Source: Bin87 sp965261925
GTDB taxonomy: Bacteria; Chloroflexota; Dehalococcoidia; Lucifugimonadales; UBA3495
Assembly: GCA_965261925.1 (NCBI GenBank)
Contig: OZ253486.1
Coordinates: 2,232,001-2,296,000, forward strand
Direction of reading: 5' to 3'
DNA: 64,000 nucleotides
The translations under genes and the position numbers were made by a program. The notes under the pieces are model-generated. The model did not search any database. It was not told the DNA's origin and saw only the letters and a list, made by a program, of their open reading frames with translations. Shown piece after piece: positions 8,382 through 22,168 of this stretch. Each line of letters starts with the position of its first letter. The first letter of the stretch is position 1.

Positions 8382-9569
8382 ATGACCAACCTGACCGCGG
8401 ACGTTGTCGTCGTGGGCGGCGGCGCAATTGGGACCAGCATCGCCATGCACCTGGCCCTCATGGACTCCGGCCGAGTGGTTTTGGTGGAGCAAGGCCACCT
8501 GGCCGGTGGCGCCAGCGGCCTGTCCGGCGCAATGGTGAGGGAGCACTATCTCCACCCGGTTCTGGTCAGCATGGCCATGGAGTCGAGGTCGATATTCCAC
8601 AATTTCGCCGATGTCGTTGGTGGCGATGCGCGCTTCAGGCAGACCGGCCGCTTGCTTCTTTTCCCGCAGCATGATGAGCCCGCCGTGCACGCCAACGTCG
8701 CCATGAACCGCGACCTGGGCGTCAACATCGAAACCCTTACGCCCCAGGACGCAACCCGCGTGGTGCCGCAGTTGGATGTTGAGGGTATAGCCGTGTGCGC
8801 TTACGAGCCGGAGGCCGGTTACGCGGATCCCGTGGCTACGACCTATGCCTATGCGGAGCGAGCGCGTTCCCTGGGAGCGGAGGTACTCACCCAGACGCCT
8901 GTCACCGGGTTGGTCGCGTCTGGGGGGCGAATCACGGCGGTTGAGACGGCAACGGGCCGCATCGAGACCGGTGCGGTGGTCGTGGCCGCCGGTTCCCGAA
9001 CCAACCGGTTGGTTCGCCACGTCGCGGAATCGTTGCCTATAGTTCCAGCCCGCGTGCAGATGGCCCATTTTGGCCGGCCGCCGGCGCTGGAGTCCCTGAG
9101 CACCATTGTGATCGACCGCGCCACGGGAGCCTACTTTCGGGAGGACGCGGGGCGGGGCACGCTGGTCGGAGCCGAGGGGCCCGGGGACTTGGTCGAGGTC
9201 AATAACCCCGACGATATCCCCCTAAGCGCCGACCACGAAATGATCGCCAGCTTGTGGCGGCGCGCCAGGTTGCGGATCCCTGAATTTGCTGCCGCCACCT
9301 GCCGAGGCGGCTACAGCGCCCACTACGACATGACCCCAGACGCTAACCCCATCCTCGATCAGAGCACAAGTGTTTCGGGGCTGTTTGTGGCCGCGGGATT
9401 CAGCGGGCACGGCTTCAAGCTTTCTCCGGTGATTGGCAGGATGGTGGCGGAACTGGTGCTGCATGGAGAGTGCAAGGACCATCCCGTGCAGCGTTTCCGT
9501 TTGGGCCGGTTTGCCGAAGGCGAGCCGCTGTTGGCGGAGCATCCGTACCTGGGAACGAGCCATCAGTGA
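8382..9569 (+). CDS. FAD-dependent oxidoreductase, DAO family
   Basis: Flavoprotein of the glycine/sarcosine/D-amino acid oxidase (DAO) superfamily, predicted to oxidise a C-N bond in an amine or amino acid. The substrate is not determinable. The N-terminal Rossmann motif is DVVVVGGGAIGTSIAMHLAL with an Arg-free VVLVEQGHLAGGASGLSGAM continuation. VVVAAGSRTN marks the second dinucleotide-binding segment, and the C-terminal DANPILDQSTSVSGLFVAAG plus FSGHGFKLSPVIGRMVAELV is the classic end of the family. The length, 395 residues, is normal. The ATG at 8382 is preferred to an in-frame TTG at 8376 because GGAG at 8369-8373 is then well spaced. It stands alone between mobile elements, yet has no lesion. 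Confidence 0.85.
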   Translation: MTNLTADVVVVGGGAIGTSIAMHLALMDSGRVVLVEQGHLAGGASGLSGAMVREHYLHPVLVSMAMESRSIFHNFADVVGGDARFRQTGRLLLFPQHDEPAVHANVAMNRDLGVNIETLTPQDATRVVPQLDVEGIAVCAYEPEAGYADPVATTYAYAERARSLGAEVLTQTPVTGLVASGGRITAVETATGRIETGAVVVAAGSRTNRLVRHVAESLPIVPARVQMAHFGRPPALESLSTIVIDRATGAYFREDAGRGTLVGAEGPGDLVEVNNPDDIPLSADHEMIASLWRRARLRIPEFAAATCRGGYSAHYDMTPDANPILDQSTSVSGLFVAAGFSGHGFKLSPVIGRMVAELVLHGECKDHPVQRFRLGRFAEGEPLLAEHPYLGTSHQ

Positions 9570-9736
9570 ACTGAACACGGTCGAAATCGTTCCCACTTTG
9601 GGCTGAAACCATAGCTGTAAAGGACGGAGAGAAAATGTACTGCGTGGGCGGCCCGATCGCCGATTCGGGCGGTTGAAAACTGTACCGCCTGGTGTCTTCC
9701 ATAAAGCTGAATATCAGCTGTTGGAAGGTGCGATGG

Positions 9737-11236
9737 ATGTTTCACGTGGACACGTATTTTCGGGTGCGCCGGGCCTGCCTGGTGGAGGGGATGGGCGTTC
9801 GGGAGGCCTCCCGAGTGTTCGGCCTGCATCGGGACACGGTGCGCAAGATGCTGGCCAATGCGACGCCCCAGGGCTACACGCGGAAGGGGCCGCCGCGCAA
9901 ACCGAAGCTGGAGCCCTTCACCGGCGTAATTGACGCCATCCTGGAGGCGGATAGCCGGGCGCCCAGAAAGCAGCGGCACACGGCCAAGCGCATCTTTGAG
10001 CGGCTGCGGGACGAGTACGGATTTGAAGGCCAGCACACCATAGTCAAGGACTACGTGCGGGAGCATCGGCGGCGTGTTGGGGAGATGTTCGTGCCCTTGT
10101 CCCACGGACCGGGCCACGCCCAGTGCGACTTCGGCGAAGCGTCGGCGGTGATCGCCGGCGTGGAGCGCAAGGTGCATTACTTCGTCCTGGACCTGCCCCA
10201 CAGCGACGGCTGCTTCGCCAAGGCTTATCCCGGGGAGACCACCGAGGCCTTTCTGGACGGCCACGTGTCGGCGTTCGCCTTTCTGGGTGGAGTGCCCCAG
10301 AGCGTCCTGTACGACAATACGAAACTCGCGGTGGCGAAGATACTGGGAGACGGTCGTCGCAAACGCACGAGGGCTTTCAGCGAGCTCCAGTCCCACTACC
10401 TGTTCGAGGATCGGTTCGGGCGTCCCGGCAAGGGGAATGACAAGGGCAAGGTCGAAGGCATGGTGGGCTATGTGCGGCGCAACTTCCTGGTACCGATACC
10501 CGTGGCGGAGAGTTTCGAAGCGCTCAATGCCCACCTGGAAGCACGATGCCTGGCGCGGATGGACGCGAGACTGCGGGGACACACCGAGACCATCGGCCAG
10601 CGGATGGAGCGAGACCTGGACGCGCTGTTGCCCTTGCCCGCAGTGCCCTATGACGCCTGCGACAAACGAGCCAGCCGGGTGAGCTCATTGTCCCTGGTGC
10701 GGTACCGCACCAACGACTACTCGGTGCCGGTGGCCTACGGACATCGGGATGTGCTGATCAAAGGCTACGTGGACCGGGTGGTGATCAGCTGCGGCACCGA
10801 GGTCATCGCCCAACATCCCAGGTCCTACGTGCAGGACGACTTCGTCTTCGATCCCATCCACTATCTGCCGTTGTTGGAGCGGAAGACGGGCGCTCTGGAC
10901 CAGGCCGCGCCGCTGGCGGGGTGGGACCTTCCGGAAGAGTATCGGACGCTGCGCCGTCTGCTGGAGGACCGGATGGGCCAGCGTGGCAAGCGGGAATTCG
11001 TGCGGGTGCTGCGTCTCATGGAGCACTTCTCCCACCAGGAGGTCCACCACGCGGTGCGAGATGCCCTGCGGCTGGGCGCCGTCGGCTTTGACGCCGTGAA
11101 GCATCTGCTGCTGTGCCGCGTTGAAGGCAAACCGCCCCGTCTCGACCTGGAGCTCTACCCTCACCTGCCCCGGGTCAGCGTGCAGACCACCCGCGCCACG
11201 GACTACCTGACCCTGCTGTCGGGGAGGGCAGCATGA
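9737..11236 (+). CDS. istA: IS21 transposase IstA
   Basis: DDE transposase of 499 residues. The N-terminal helix-turn-helix is MGVREASRVFGLHRDTVRKM. The catalytic core includes HAQCDFGEASAVI (Asp), QSVLYDNTKLAVAKILGDGR (Asp) and KGNDKGKVEGMVGYVRRNF (Glu). The C-terminal beta domain holds TNDYSVPVAYGHRDVLIKGY. The ATG at 9737 is chosen because GGAAGGTG lies 7-14 nt upstream; a GTG at 9692 would add 15 residues unlike the family. It overlaps istB by 4 nt. It is closely related to the pseudogene at 1-485 and distant from the IstA at 3122-4624. Confidence 0.92.
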   Translation: MFHVDTYFRVRRACLVEGMGVREASRVFGLHRDTVRKMLANATPQGYTRKGPPRKPKLEPFTGVIDAILEADSRAPRKQRHTAKRIFERLRDEYGFEGQHTIVKDYVREHRRRVGEMFVPLSHGPGHAQCDFGEASAVIAGVERKVHYFVLDLPHSDGCFAKAYPGETTEAFLDGHVSAFAFLGGVPQSVLYDNTKLAVAKILGDGRRKRTRAFSELQSHYLFEDRFGRPGKGNDKGKVEGMVGYVRRNFLVPIPVAESFEALNAHLEARCLARMDARLRGHTETIGQRMERDLDALLPLPAVPYDACDKRASRVSSLSLVRYRTNDYSVPVAYGHRDVLIKGYVDRVVISCGTEVIAQHPRSYVQDDFVFDPIHYLPLLERKTGALDQAAPLAGWDLPEEYRTLRRLLEDRMGQRGKREFVRVLRLMEHFSHQEVHHAVRDALRLGAVGFDAVKHLLLCRVEGKPPRLDLELYPHLPRVSVQTTRATDYLTLLSGRAA

Positions 11237-12021
11237 GCAACCGATCCACTCTGCTCGTGGAGCACCACCTCAGGGAGCTGAAACTGCCCACCTTCCTCAG
11301 GGAGTACGACAAACTGGCCGCCCAGTGCGCCGCTGAAGGCGCCGATCATCCCGACTATCTGCTCCGGCTCGCCGAGCTGGAACTCACCGACCGCCACCAG
11401 CGCATGGTGGAACGCCGGATCCGCGCGGCGCGCTTCCCCGCCACCAAGGGCCTGGACACCTTTGACTTCTCCGCCATCCCCTCGGTGAACAAACCGCTGG
11501 TGATGCAACTGGCCCGGTGTGAATACGTCGATCACCATGAAAACGTCATCGCCATCGGGAACAGCGGCACCGGCAAGACCCACGTCGCCCTGGGCTTGGG
11601 GCTGGCCGCCTGCCAACGGGGCCTGTCGGTGGGCTTCACCACCGCCGCGGCACTGGTCAACGAACTGATGGAGGCCAGGGACGAGCGCCGGCTGCTCAAC
11701 CTGCAGCGGCAACTGGCCCGTCTCAGGCTCCTCATCATCGACGAGTTGGGCTTTGTGCCGTTGTCCCCCACCGGCGCGGAACTCCTCTTCGAGGTCTTCA
11801 GCCAGCGCTACGAGCGGGGATCGACCCTGGTCACCACCAACCTGCCCTTCGACGAGTGGACCGAGGTCTTCGGGTCGGAACGGCTCACCGGCGCGCTGCT
11901 GGATCGTCTCACCCACCACGTGCACATCGTGGAGATGAACGGCGAGAGCTACCGGCTCAAGGGCAGCCGGCAGGACGCCCTTGCATCGTCGCCATCGCCG
12001 GAGCGCCCGGATGCCGATTAG
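11233..12021 (+). CDS. istB: IS21 transposition helper ATPase IstB
   Basis: AAA+ partner of the adjacent IstA, 262 residues. The Walker A motif is IGNSGTGKTHVALGLGLAAC (about residues 107-126) and the Walker B motif is LLIIDELGFVPLSPTGAEL (about 165-183). The N-terminal LRELKLPTFLREYDKLAAQC helix and the C-terminal HHVHIVEMNGESYRLKGSR are typical of the family. The start ATG overlaps the istA stop (ATGA), implying coupled translation. It is intact; the nested IS lies 113 bp downstream of its stop and does not disrupt it. Confidence 0.92.
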   Translation: MSNRSTLLVEHHLRELKLPTFLREYDKLAAQCAAEGADHPDYLLRLAELELTDRHQRMVERRIRAARFPATKGLDTFDFSAIPSVNKPLVMQLARCEYVDHHENVIAIGNSGTGKTHVALGLGLAACQRGLSVGFTTAAALVNELMEARDERRLLNLQRQLARLRLLIIDELGFVPLSPTGAELLFEVFSQRYERGSTLVTTNLPFDEWTEVFGSERLTGALLDRLTHHVHIVEMNGESYRLKGSRQDALASSPSPERPDAD

Positions 12022-12134
12022 CGCCCCGCAGACGCCGCCGCCCGCCCCTCCGTCAAGGCGAGACCCCCCGCCCCACCGGCCAGGCCGCGGCCGTCACGCA
12101 CCATCCAGGTGGTACGGTTTTACTCCGCCCGAGC

Positions 12135-13779
12135 TGTCAACGGTCAGCGAAAAGGTCCGCACTAACTGGTCAGCATAAATGTCATATTCCCCTCTATGGA
12201 GAATGTGACGTTGAACCAGAAAGAGCAAGCGAGACTCAAGGTTCTGAACCGCCTGTGGGCAGAGCAGATGACTGTGGACCAGGCAGCCACAGTGATGGGA
12301 GTGAGCACGCGCCACACCAGACGTATCCTGGCGGCGTACCGGAGGGAGGGTGCCGCCGCCCTGGCTCACGGCCACCGTGGTCGTCGGCCGCCCAACGCAA
12401 CACCGGAGACAACCAAAGCCGAGGTATTACACCTGGCCAGCACCCGCTACTTGGGAACCAACCACACCCACCTGAGCGAATTGCTTGGAGAGCGCGAGGG
12501 TATCGACATCGACCGCAGTACGCTACGGCGCATACTGGTGTCGGCTGGGTTGAACAGCCCGCGCCGTCGCCGTACGCCGCAACATCGGGTGCGTCGCCAG
12601 CGAATGCCGCAGGCCGGGATGCTGATCCAGATGGACGGCAGCTTTCACCGGTGGCTGGGGGAGGCGGGACCGCAGTTCACGCTGCTGTTGGCGGTGGATG
12701 ACGCCACCGGCGCCGTGGTGAACGCCCTCTTCTGCGAGCGGGAAGACGCACGCAACTATTTCGTGATGATGCGGGAGCTGGTGCAGAGCTACGGCGCCCC
12801 GGTTGCCCTCTACGTCGACCGGCACGCCGTCTTCAAGCACACGCCCGGGTCTGGGCTCGCCGGTGCGCCAACCCAGTTCAGCCGCGCCATGGATGAGCTG
12901 GGGATCCAGCTGATATTCGCACTGTCGCCCCAGGCGAAGGGTCGCGTGGAACGAACGGCGGGAACGTTTCAGGACCGGCTGGTGACGGAACTCCGACTGG
13001 CTGGCGCGACCACCATCGCGGACGCTGACCACGTGCTGCAGGGTTTTCTACCACGCTGCAACGCACGCTTCAGCGTTCCGCCGCAATGTCCCGAGGCCGC
13101 TTACCACCCACTGGCATCGGACGTGTGCCTGGACCGTATCCTCTGCTTCAAGCACCGCAGGAAGGTGGCCCGGGACAACACGGTGAAGTTCCAGTTGCAC
13201 ACCCTGCAGTTGCTGCCCGAGCCACAATGTCCCAGCTATGCCGGGGCCGCTGTGGAGGTCCTGGAAGGACTGGATGGTCGTCTATCCCTGCAACACCAGG
13301 GACGCACCATCCCTGTTCAAGAGGCGCCGCCCAATCCGGTATTCATGCGAACCGGTAACGAATCATCCCCACACCTTGCCAGGCACCGTTCCGGTCCTGG
13401 CCATCCGGACGGGTCCTGGGCGACGACCCTCTCCCAACTCGACACCAATTGTGCCGAAGAAACCGCGCCTGACCCGATTGCTGACCGCGGGACCGCAGCC
13501 GGCAAGGTGGCAGCCATTGCGCCTCGGAAGCCTACGTTTCTCCAAAAGGCTCGCTGGAAGGCCATACAGAAGGCGAAGCGTAAAGGCATGTCCATCCGAG
13601 GGATAGCGCGGGAGCTGGGAATCAACCGGGCCACGGTGAGGAAATACATCGACGCCGATACCCCACCGATGCGGCAAGTCCGCAGCGCGTCAACTACGCC
13701 AACACCTGATACCATGGCGGCATAACCGAGTGACATTTATGCTGAACACTTAGCCGGACATTTACGCTGACCTTCGACA
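12135..13779 (+). mobile_element. ISNCY-like insertion sequence with perfect 7-bp target duplication
   Basis: It is 1645 bp, flanked by cccgagc at 12128-12134 and 13780-13786. The ends are TGTCAACGGTCAGCG (left) and the complement of TGTCGAAGGTCAGCG (right), each followed about 25 nt inward by a second TCAGCATAAATGTCA copy. The exact target duplication and intact transposase suggest a recent insertion into the right end of the IS21 element. The family name is assigned from the transposase type and 6-7 bp duplications and is less certain than the boundaries. Confidence 0.85.
12196..13725 (+). CDS. integrase-core transposase, ISNCY-like, with extra C-terminal helix-turn-helix
   Basis: A 509-residue transposase. 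The N-terminal HTH is MTVDQAATVMGVSTRHTRRI (about 29-48), then a homeodomain-like LSELLGEREGIDIDRSTLRR. The DDE core contains GMLIQMDGSFHRWL (Asp), VALYVDRHAVFKH (Asp) and SPQAKGRVERTAGTFQDRL (Glu). After the usual beta domain the protein has an about 100-residue tail ending in a second HTH-like motif, MSIRGIARELGINRATVRKY, just before the C-terminus. This resembles the N-terminal HTH of IstA-type proteins and is unusual at this position. The reading frame is unbroken between the terminal repeats. Confidence 0.82.
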   Translation: MENVTLNQKEQARLKVLNRLWAEQMTVDQAATVMGVSTRHTRRILAAYRREGAAALAHGHRGRRPPNATPETTKAEVLHLASTRYLGTNHTHLSELLGEREGIDIDRSTLRRILVSAGLNSPRRRRTPQHRVRRQRMPQAGMLIQMDGSFHRWLGEAGPQFTLLLAVDDATGAVVNALFCEREDARNYFVMMRELVQSYGAPVALYVDRHAVFKHTPGSGLAGAPTQFSRAMDELGIQLIFALSPQAKGRVERTAGTFQDRLVTELRLAGATTIADADHVLQGFLPRCNARFSVPPQCPEAAYHPLASDVCLDRILCFKHRRKVARDNTVKFQLHTLQLLPEPQCPSYAGAAVEVLEGLDGRLSLQHQGRTIPVQEAPPNPVFMRTGNESSPHLARHRSGPGHPDGSWATTLSQLDTNCAEETAPDPIADRGTAAGKVAAIAPRKPTFLQKARWKAIQKAKRKGMSIRGIARELGINRATVRKYIDADTPPMRQVRSASTTPTPDTMAA

Positions 13780-13991
13780 CCCGAGCGTTACAGTTTTCGT
13801 CCGCCCTTGACAATAGCGGCGTGGCCCCGCGATTACGGGGAAGAAGAGTGACCGCCGCGGTTCTTGGGTGGGCGTCAACATCGAAAAGAGCCACGCCCAC
13901 GTGGTCCGCTCCACTGCCACGGATTGCACCACTCTGCTGCAGTGGTTGCGGTGCTCAGGGGAGACCCCGCTGCCGCAGCTTGGATCCCGGT

Positions 13992-18533
<4,542 letters not shown>

Positions 18534-19047
18534 ACCTGGATACTAGCACAGCGGTGGCGAAGCACCTCGATCTTATGTCAGTAAAACCGGTACGCTTGCA
18601 CAGTCCTTTTGATCGCTTGCCCACCCATAAGTCCCGGAGCCCAAGAAGGTGGTTAATTTCAGGGTCAGTAACCGTCAAAATCCCGGCCTGTGACCGCCCT
18701 GGAAGCGCCGTGATTTAGCCAATATCAGGTTGTTGTTTGGCGGTCAACCAACTGATTGCGGGCTCGCCCTAAACGTTGATCCTTTTGGGGACGATCCCTT
18801 CTGCCTCGCTCCGCCAATGCGGACTTGCGCCGGTACGGTGTCCCCAGCAATGACTATCCGGTGGTCGACGACCCCGGTATCAGTCGCTGCATCGAACTTA
18901 TCGGACGGGATTTGAAAAGATGATCGGCGGGTTAAGTCGAGAGTTGTACCGCATTGTATGTACTGACGCCGACTATCGCGCCGGCTCCGGTCTGGTCAAC
19001 CCGAACCTTTGCTACGAGAGCCCGTCGCCGGCAAGTTGCGGATCATG
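18534..19047. other. gene-poor intergenic stretch
   Basis: About 510 bp between the Lhr start (minus) and the 3' end of the MFS gene (minus). I see no conserved frame. A promoter for lhr must lie near 18540-18600. No RNA gene was recognised. Confidence 0.5.
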
Positions 19048-20346
19048 TTAACCGGCGGGTCTCAGGTTGGCCGGCAAGTGGCTCTCCCAGTCAGGAATTT
19101 GTCTGACGCGGGGCGAAGGCAGCATCCAGGCCTGGATGAGAGCCATCACACTGAACCCAAGGGACATGAGCAACGGGGCCAAAGAGGAGCCAGTCAAGTC
19201 CCAAAGAATCCCAGCGCACACCGGCGCCAATCCCATTCCGAGGCCGCTGCCCAGGTTTTGCCAACCGTAAAGGCTGGCCTGGGGGACGGTTCCGTAATAC
19301 TGGCGGTTGGCAATTGGGAACGTGGGCACTTCGGTACTCTGGCCGATACCGAACAGGACTGCGAACAGGTAAAAGGCCCAGGCGTCATGGGCAAAGAGAA
19401 TGATTAGCAGCGGGAACACCTGCAGGGCCATGCCTACAATCCAAACCACTCTGCAACCCCAATGCTCCGCTACAACGGGCACGGCGGCCCGTGCGAAGAC
19501 CCCGACGATCTGCTGGGCTGCCAGCACGCCGGCGGCCGCTCCAAAAGAAAGCCCGCGGTCCACGGCAATGGCCACCACCAACACGTTGATAATATTGTGG
19601 CCCATGCATCCCCAGTAGTGGATGCCGATCAGGTTCCAAAAGGTGACGGTGCGCTGGGCCCGCTGGAGGAATACCTTGGCCCTCACCTTTGCGGTCTCGT
19701 CTCTCCGGGGCGCTGGCACCGGTTCGTCGCCAAGATCGCCCCAAGGACGCAAGCCTATGTCGGCGGGTCCGTTGTAGAAGAACCTGATCATCAGGAGCAG
19801 CAACGCCCCTCCCGACAAACCCGGAAGCCAGAAGATCCACCTGATTCCAAGCTGGTTGAAAGCCGCTCCGATCAGGAATAGGAACGCTAAAACTCCAACC
19901 CCCTGGAAGGACCAGACGACCCCCATGGCGATTCCCAGGTGTCTCCGGAACCACAGGGTGACGCCGGACACCGGCAGCAAGGTAAAAATGGTAGTGGAGA
20001 CGCCGAGGAACACTCCGAAGAAGAGGTAGAACTGCCACAGGCTCCTCATCATGCCGGTCAATACCATACCGACGATGAACAGAACGGCCCCAAACAACAG
20101 TAGCCAGCGAACTCCGTACCGGTCTCCAAGCGATCCCACGTATGGGCTGACCAGCCCCAAAATTATCCACTGGAGGCTGAACGCCAGGCTGATCGCCCCG
20201 TAGCTCCAACCGAATGCCCCGGCGGGATCGCTCAGATGAGGAACCAGGGCAGCAGCCGCGAATCGCACCGAAGAGGTGATGCACCCCATCGCAGCGGCCA
20301 TCGCCACAATGACCCAGGCGTAATGAATCCGGTTTCTTATTTGCAT
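19048..20346 (-). CDS. MFS transporter
   Basis: Major facilitator superfamily permease of 432 residues in the inner membrane, resembling monocarboxylate or oxalate/formate-type members; the substrate is unknown. Twelve hydrophobic segments can be read, beginning IHYAWVIVAMAAAMGCITSS. The loop 2-3 signature is GSLGDRYGVRWLLLFGAVLF (family pattern G-x3-D-R-x-G-x-R). A hydrophilic central loop, GDLGDEPVPAPRRDETAKVR (about 205-224), separates the two six-helix halves. The second half includes FGIGQSTEVPTFPIANRQYY. It starts at an ATG. It is a single gene, with no clear operon partner. Confidence 0.85.
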   Translation of the reverse strand: MQIRNRIHYAWVIVAMAAAMGCITSSVRFAAAALVPHLSDPAGAFGWSYGAISLAFSLQWIILGLVSPYVGSLGDRYGVRWLLLFGAVLFIVGMVLTGMMRSLWQFYLFFGVFLGVSTTIFTLLPVSGVTLWFRRHLGIAMGVVWSFQGVGVLAFLFLIGAAFNQLGIRWIFWLPGLSGGALLLLMIRFFYNGPADIGLRPWGDLGDEPVPAPRRDETAKVRAKVFLQRAQRTVTFWNLIGIHYWGCMGHNIINVLVVAIAVDRGLSFGAAAGVLAAQQIVGVFARAAVPVVAEHWGCRVVWIVGMALQVFPLLIILFAHDAWAFYLFAVLFGIGQSTEVPTFPIANRQYYGTVPQASLYGWQNLGSGLGMGLAPVCAGILWDLTGSSLAPLLMSLGFSVMALIQAWMLPSPRVRQIPDWESHLPANLRPAG

Positions 20347-20869
20347 CGATACCGCAAACTAGGGAGGGAGTGGCATTTTAAGTGAAACTGTTTTCGGATG
20401 TGGATTTGGAGATTGTCATTGAGATCGATTGCCGATACGAGGACAGCCTGCATCCTCAATAGGAGATTTCGCTGCTCGCGTTCTGGCGTGTTTCACGGCT
20501 GGTGATGACCGTATGCCGCTTCGCCGGTTCGCGGATGCGGCCAGGGATTGGGCTGCGTTTCTTTGTGGTGAATTAAATTGGTGCTACAACGCAATGGTGA
20601 AGCCTTGGAGCAGCGGCGATCCGCGGGTTTGATTGGATGAGTGACGCTGACCTTGTGGTGTTTTTGTGAAGCGTCGCAGAGTACTACGTCGCATCCCATC
20701 CTACTACGGCGCGGGGGTGAATTCGCTTTTGGCATGTTACACCATTTCCGTCGCCGTCCCCGTCCCCTCCGCTGGGCGCCGTCCATTTCAGGAAGCCTGG
20801 ATCCCGGCCTTTGCTGCCCGGTACGTGGGTTTCCCGGCTGCCGGCGCTTTTATCCCGGGCACGGGTAGG
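20347..20869. other. intergenic with no recognised gene
   Basis: Several short frames but none conserved. Around 20780-20870 the text (ggatcccggcctttgc, tttcccggctgccggc) looks like a dispersed intergenic repeat of the kind found beside transposase relics; a second copy is not visible in this window. Confidence 0.45.
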
Positions 20870-21190
20870 ATCACGGTGGGCGCCGACCGCGGGTACGATA
20901 CCAGCGGTTTCGTCAGAGGATGACGGAAGGTGAGGGTAGCGCCCCAGGTGGCAGGGAAACAGCATTCAGCCATTGGCCGGCGCACCACCAGGCATGAGGG
21001 ATATCGCATGAACCAGCGGGCACGGAAACGAATTGAATAAGTCTCCGGCTGGGTGAAGACGGCGGGCGTCGGCCGAAAGTTGCGCTACTGCGGGGTGGCA
21101 AGGAACCGGCTGTGAATGGAGTTGACCACCGCCGGCTACAACTTGGAGCGGCTATCCAAACTGATTGTGGTGGCGGCAAAGGTCAAGGGA
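20870..21190 (+). pseudogene. relic of an IS5-family transposase C-terminus
   Basis: A single frame with stop codons reads VGADRGYDTSGFVRG, stop, KVRVAPQVAGKQHSAIGRRT, TRHEGYRMNQRARKRIE, stop, VSGWVKTAGVGRKLRYCGVA, RNRL, stop, MELTTAGYNLERLSKLIVVA. This is the typical end of an IS5-type DDE transposase (RTTRHxGYxxxQRxRKRIEE and AAYNLxRLxKL patterns). Three in-frame stops replace conserved residues, so it is long dead. No terminal repeats were identified. It is unrelated in sequence to the IS5 copy at 6509-7422. Confidence 0.8.
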
Positions 21191-21593
21191 CAGGTCTGTC
21201 CGGAGCGCCGCCGATTCCGCCTATCCGCTCGAACATCGACCGCCAGGCGGCATCAACTTGCCCGAGATACCCGAAACCTGCCTGCTAACCGCTGGTTTCA
21301 GGACCCCGGCACTGCCTACACAATCCTATAACAAGCCCATTTCAACACCCTGCTAGACAGCGACCGTAGATCAAATCGAATATAGGATTGGCGTGACCCC
21401 CGGAGTTACCATCGGAGATGCCCCGCCAAGGCCGGCTCCATCTTCCGATCCCGGACGAAGGCTGGACATCCAACGCTCTCAGCGGGAACAAGGTTGACCT
21501 GATCGGGTGGCTGCGCGCGCCCCCCCCGGCGGTACCTGACAGCCGAAAGTCAGCGGTTCGGAATCAGCCTTCGTTTTCGGGTAATCCATGATT
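21191..21593. other. intergenic, nothing recognised
   Basis: No gene or RNA was recognised between the transposase relic and the hairpin at 21594. A C-rich patch (21518-21530) is the only compositional oddity. Confidence 0.45.
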
Positions 21594-21619
21594 AACCCCC
21601 CGGTGTGATCCGGGGGGTT
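21594..21619 (-). terminator. perfect 10-bp hairpin, likely terminator of the minus-strand genes
   Basis: aaccccccgg (21594-21603) pairs exactly with ccggggggtt (21610-21619), loop tgtgat. It lies 183 nt past the end of the monooxygenase gene at 21802. On the minus strand it is followed by ttaatcatgg, only weakly T-rich. Confidence 0.55.
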
Positions 21620-21801
21620 GTTGCTGCGCCGGCGCGGTCGTCTTTTCCGCGACTGTCAGTGCGCGAACCCAGGGCCGATCACTCGTCGGTGAGGGTCAGG
21701 CGAAAACCGGTTATTGCCGCTCGCTGACCGGGACGTCTCTCGTTCTAACGAATTCTTGGGTCCCGTTGCCTTGACCGGTCTCCGGCTCGTAAAGGGAGTT
21801 C

Positions 21802-22131
21802 CTAGTCTGCGGCCGCTGCCGCTCCCGAAGCTTCTAGTCTGTGCACCACTTCGTAAGTGTGGAATTCGCCGGGACCAAGCAGAAAATCGGGCGGCCCTCC
21901 GGCGTGGGCGGACCGAAACCCGTCGCTCCGCGTCCAGGTATGGTGATCCTCTTCCGTTTCCCAATGGGTTACCACCAGGAAGTCCTCGTGGTCCGGTGTC
22001 TTGTGCATCTTCCACAGCTCAAAGCTGATGAAGCCGGAATGGTCTTGAACGGCGCCCCGAGCCTTGAACATCTCTGCCAGGGTGTCGCCGAAGCCGGTCT
22101 TGACCTTAATGCGGTTGGTGGCGATGAACAT
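21802..22131 (-). CDS. antibiotic biosynthesis monooxygenase domain protein, IsdG/HmoB-like
   Basis: A 109-residue ferredoxin-like ABM-domain protein. The residues that bind and attack haem in IsdG-type enzymes (Asn, Trp, His at 7, 67 and 77 of IsdG) have exact counterparts here: N6 in FIATNRI, W66 in HHTWTRSDGF and H76 in FRSAH. That makes haem-degrading monooxygenase more likely than a quinol monooxygenase, which lacks this triad. It would act in the cytoplasm to release iron from haem. It lies 37 bp downstream of the flavin monooxygenase gene at 22169 and may be cotranscribed with it. The assignment rests on the motif, not on a search. Confidence 0.75.
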   Translation of the reverse strand: MFIATNRIKVKTGFGDTLAEMFKARGAVQDHSGFISFELWKMHKTPDHEDFLVVTHWETEEDHHTWTRSDGFRSAHAGGPPDFLLGPGEFHTYEVVHRLEASGAAAAAD

Positions 22132-22168
22132 ATTGCCTCCTTGTGGTGGCGATAACGGTCGCGTCGTT

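Larger units (their letters stand above)
9616..13812 (+). mobile_element. IS21-family element carrying a nested ISNCY-like IS
   Basis: A 5-bp target duplication, atagc, flanks it (9611-9615 and 13813-13817). The left end TGTAAAGGACGG and the reverse complement of the right end TGTCAAGGGCGG align over about 25 nt. Both ends carry a second copy further inside (CGGGCGG, 3 nt, AAAAC, then GTACC), as in IS21. It encodes istA and istB on the plus strand. The right end is interrupted by the element at 12135-13779, between the two inner repeats, which may block transposition. The length without the insert is about 2.5 kb. Confidence 0.88.

Noticed and set aside
13818..13991. Possible fragment of an IS110-like protein (VGVNIEKSHAHVVRSTATDC)
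   Set aside because: Only about 35 codons with weak resemblance to the N-terminal domain; not enough to support a call.
20870..21190. A small functional gene encoding RARKRIE... to ...LSKLIVVAA
   Set aside because: The frame contains three stops that replace conserved residues of IS5-type transposases, so it is a relic.
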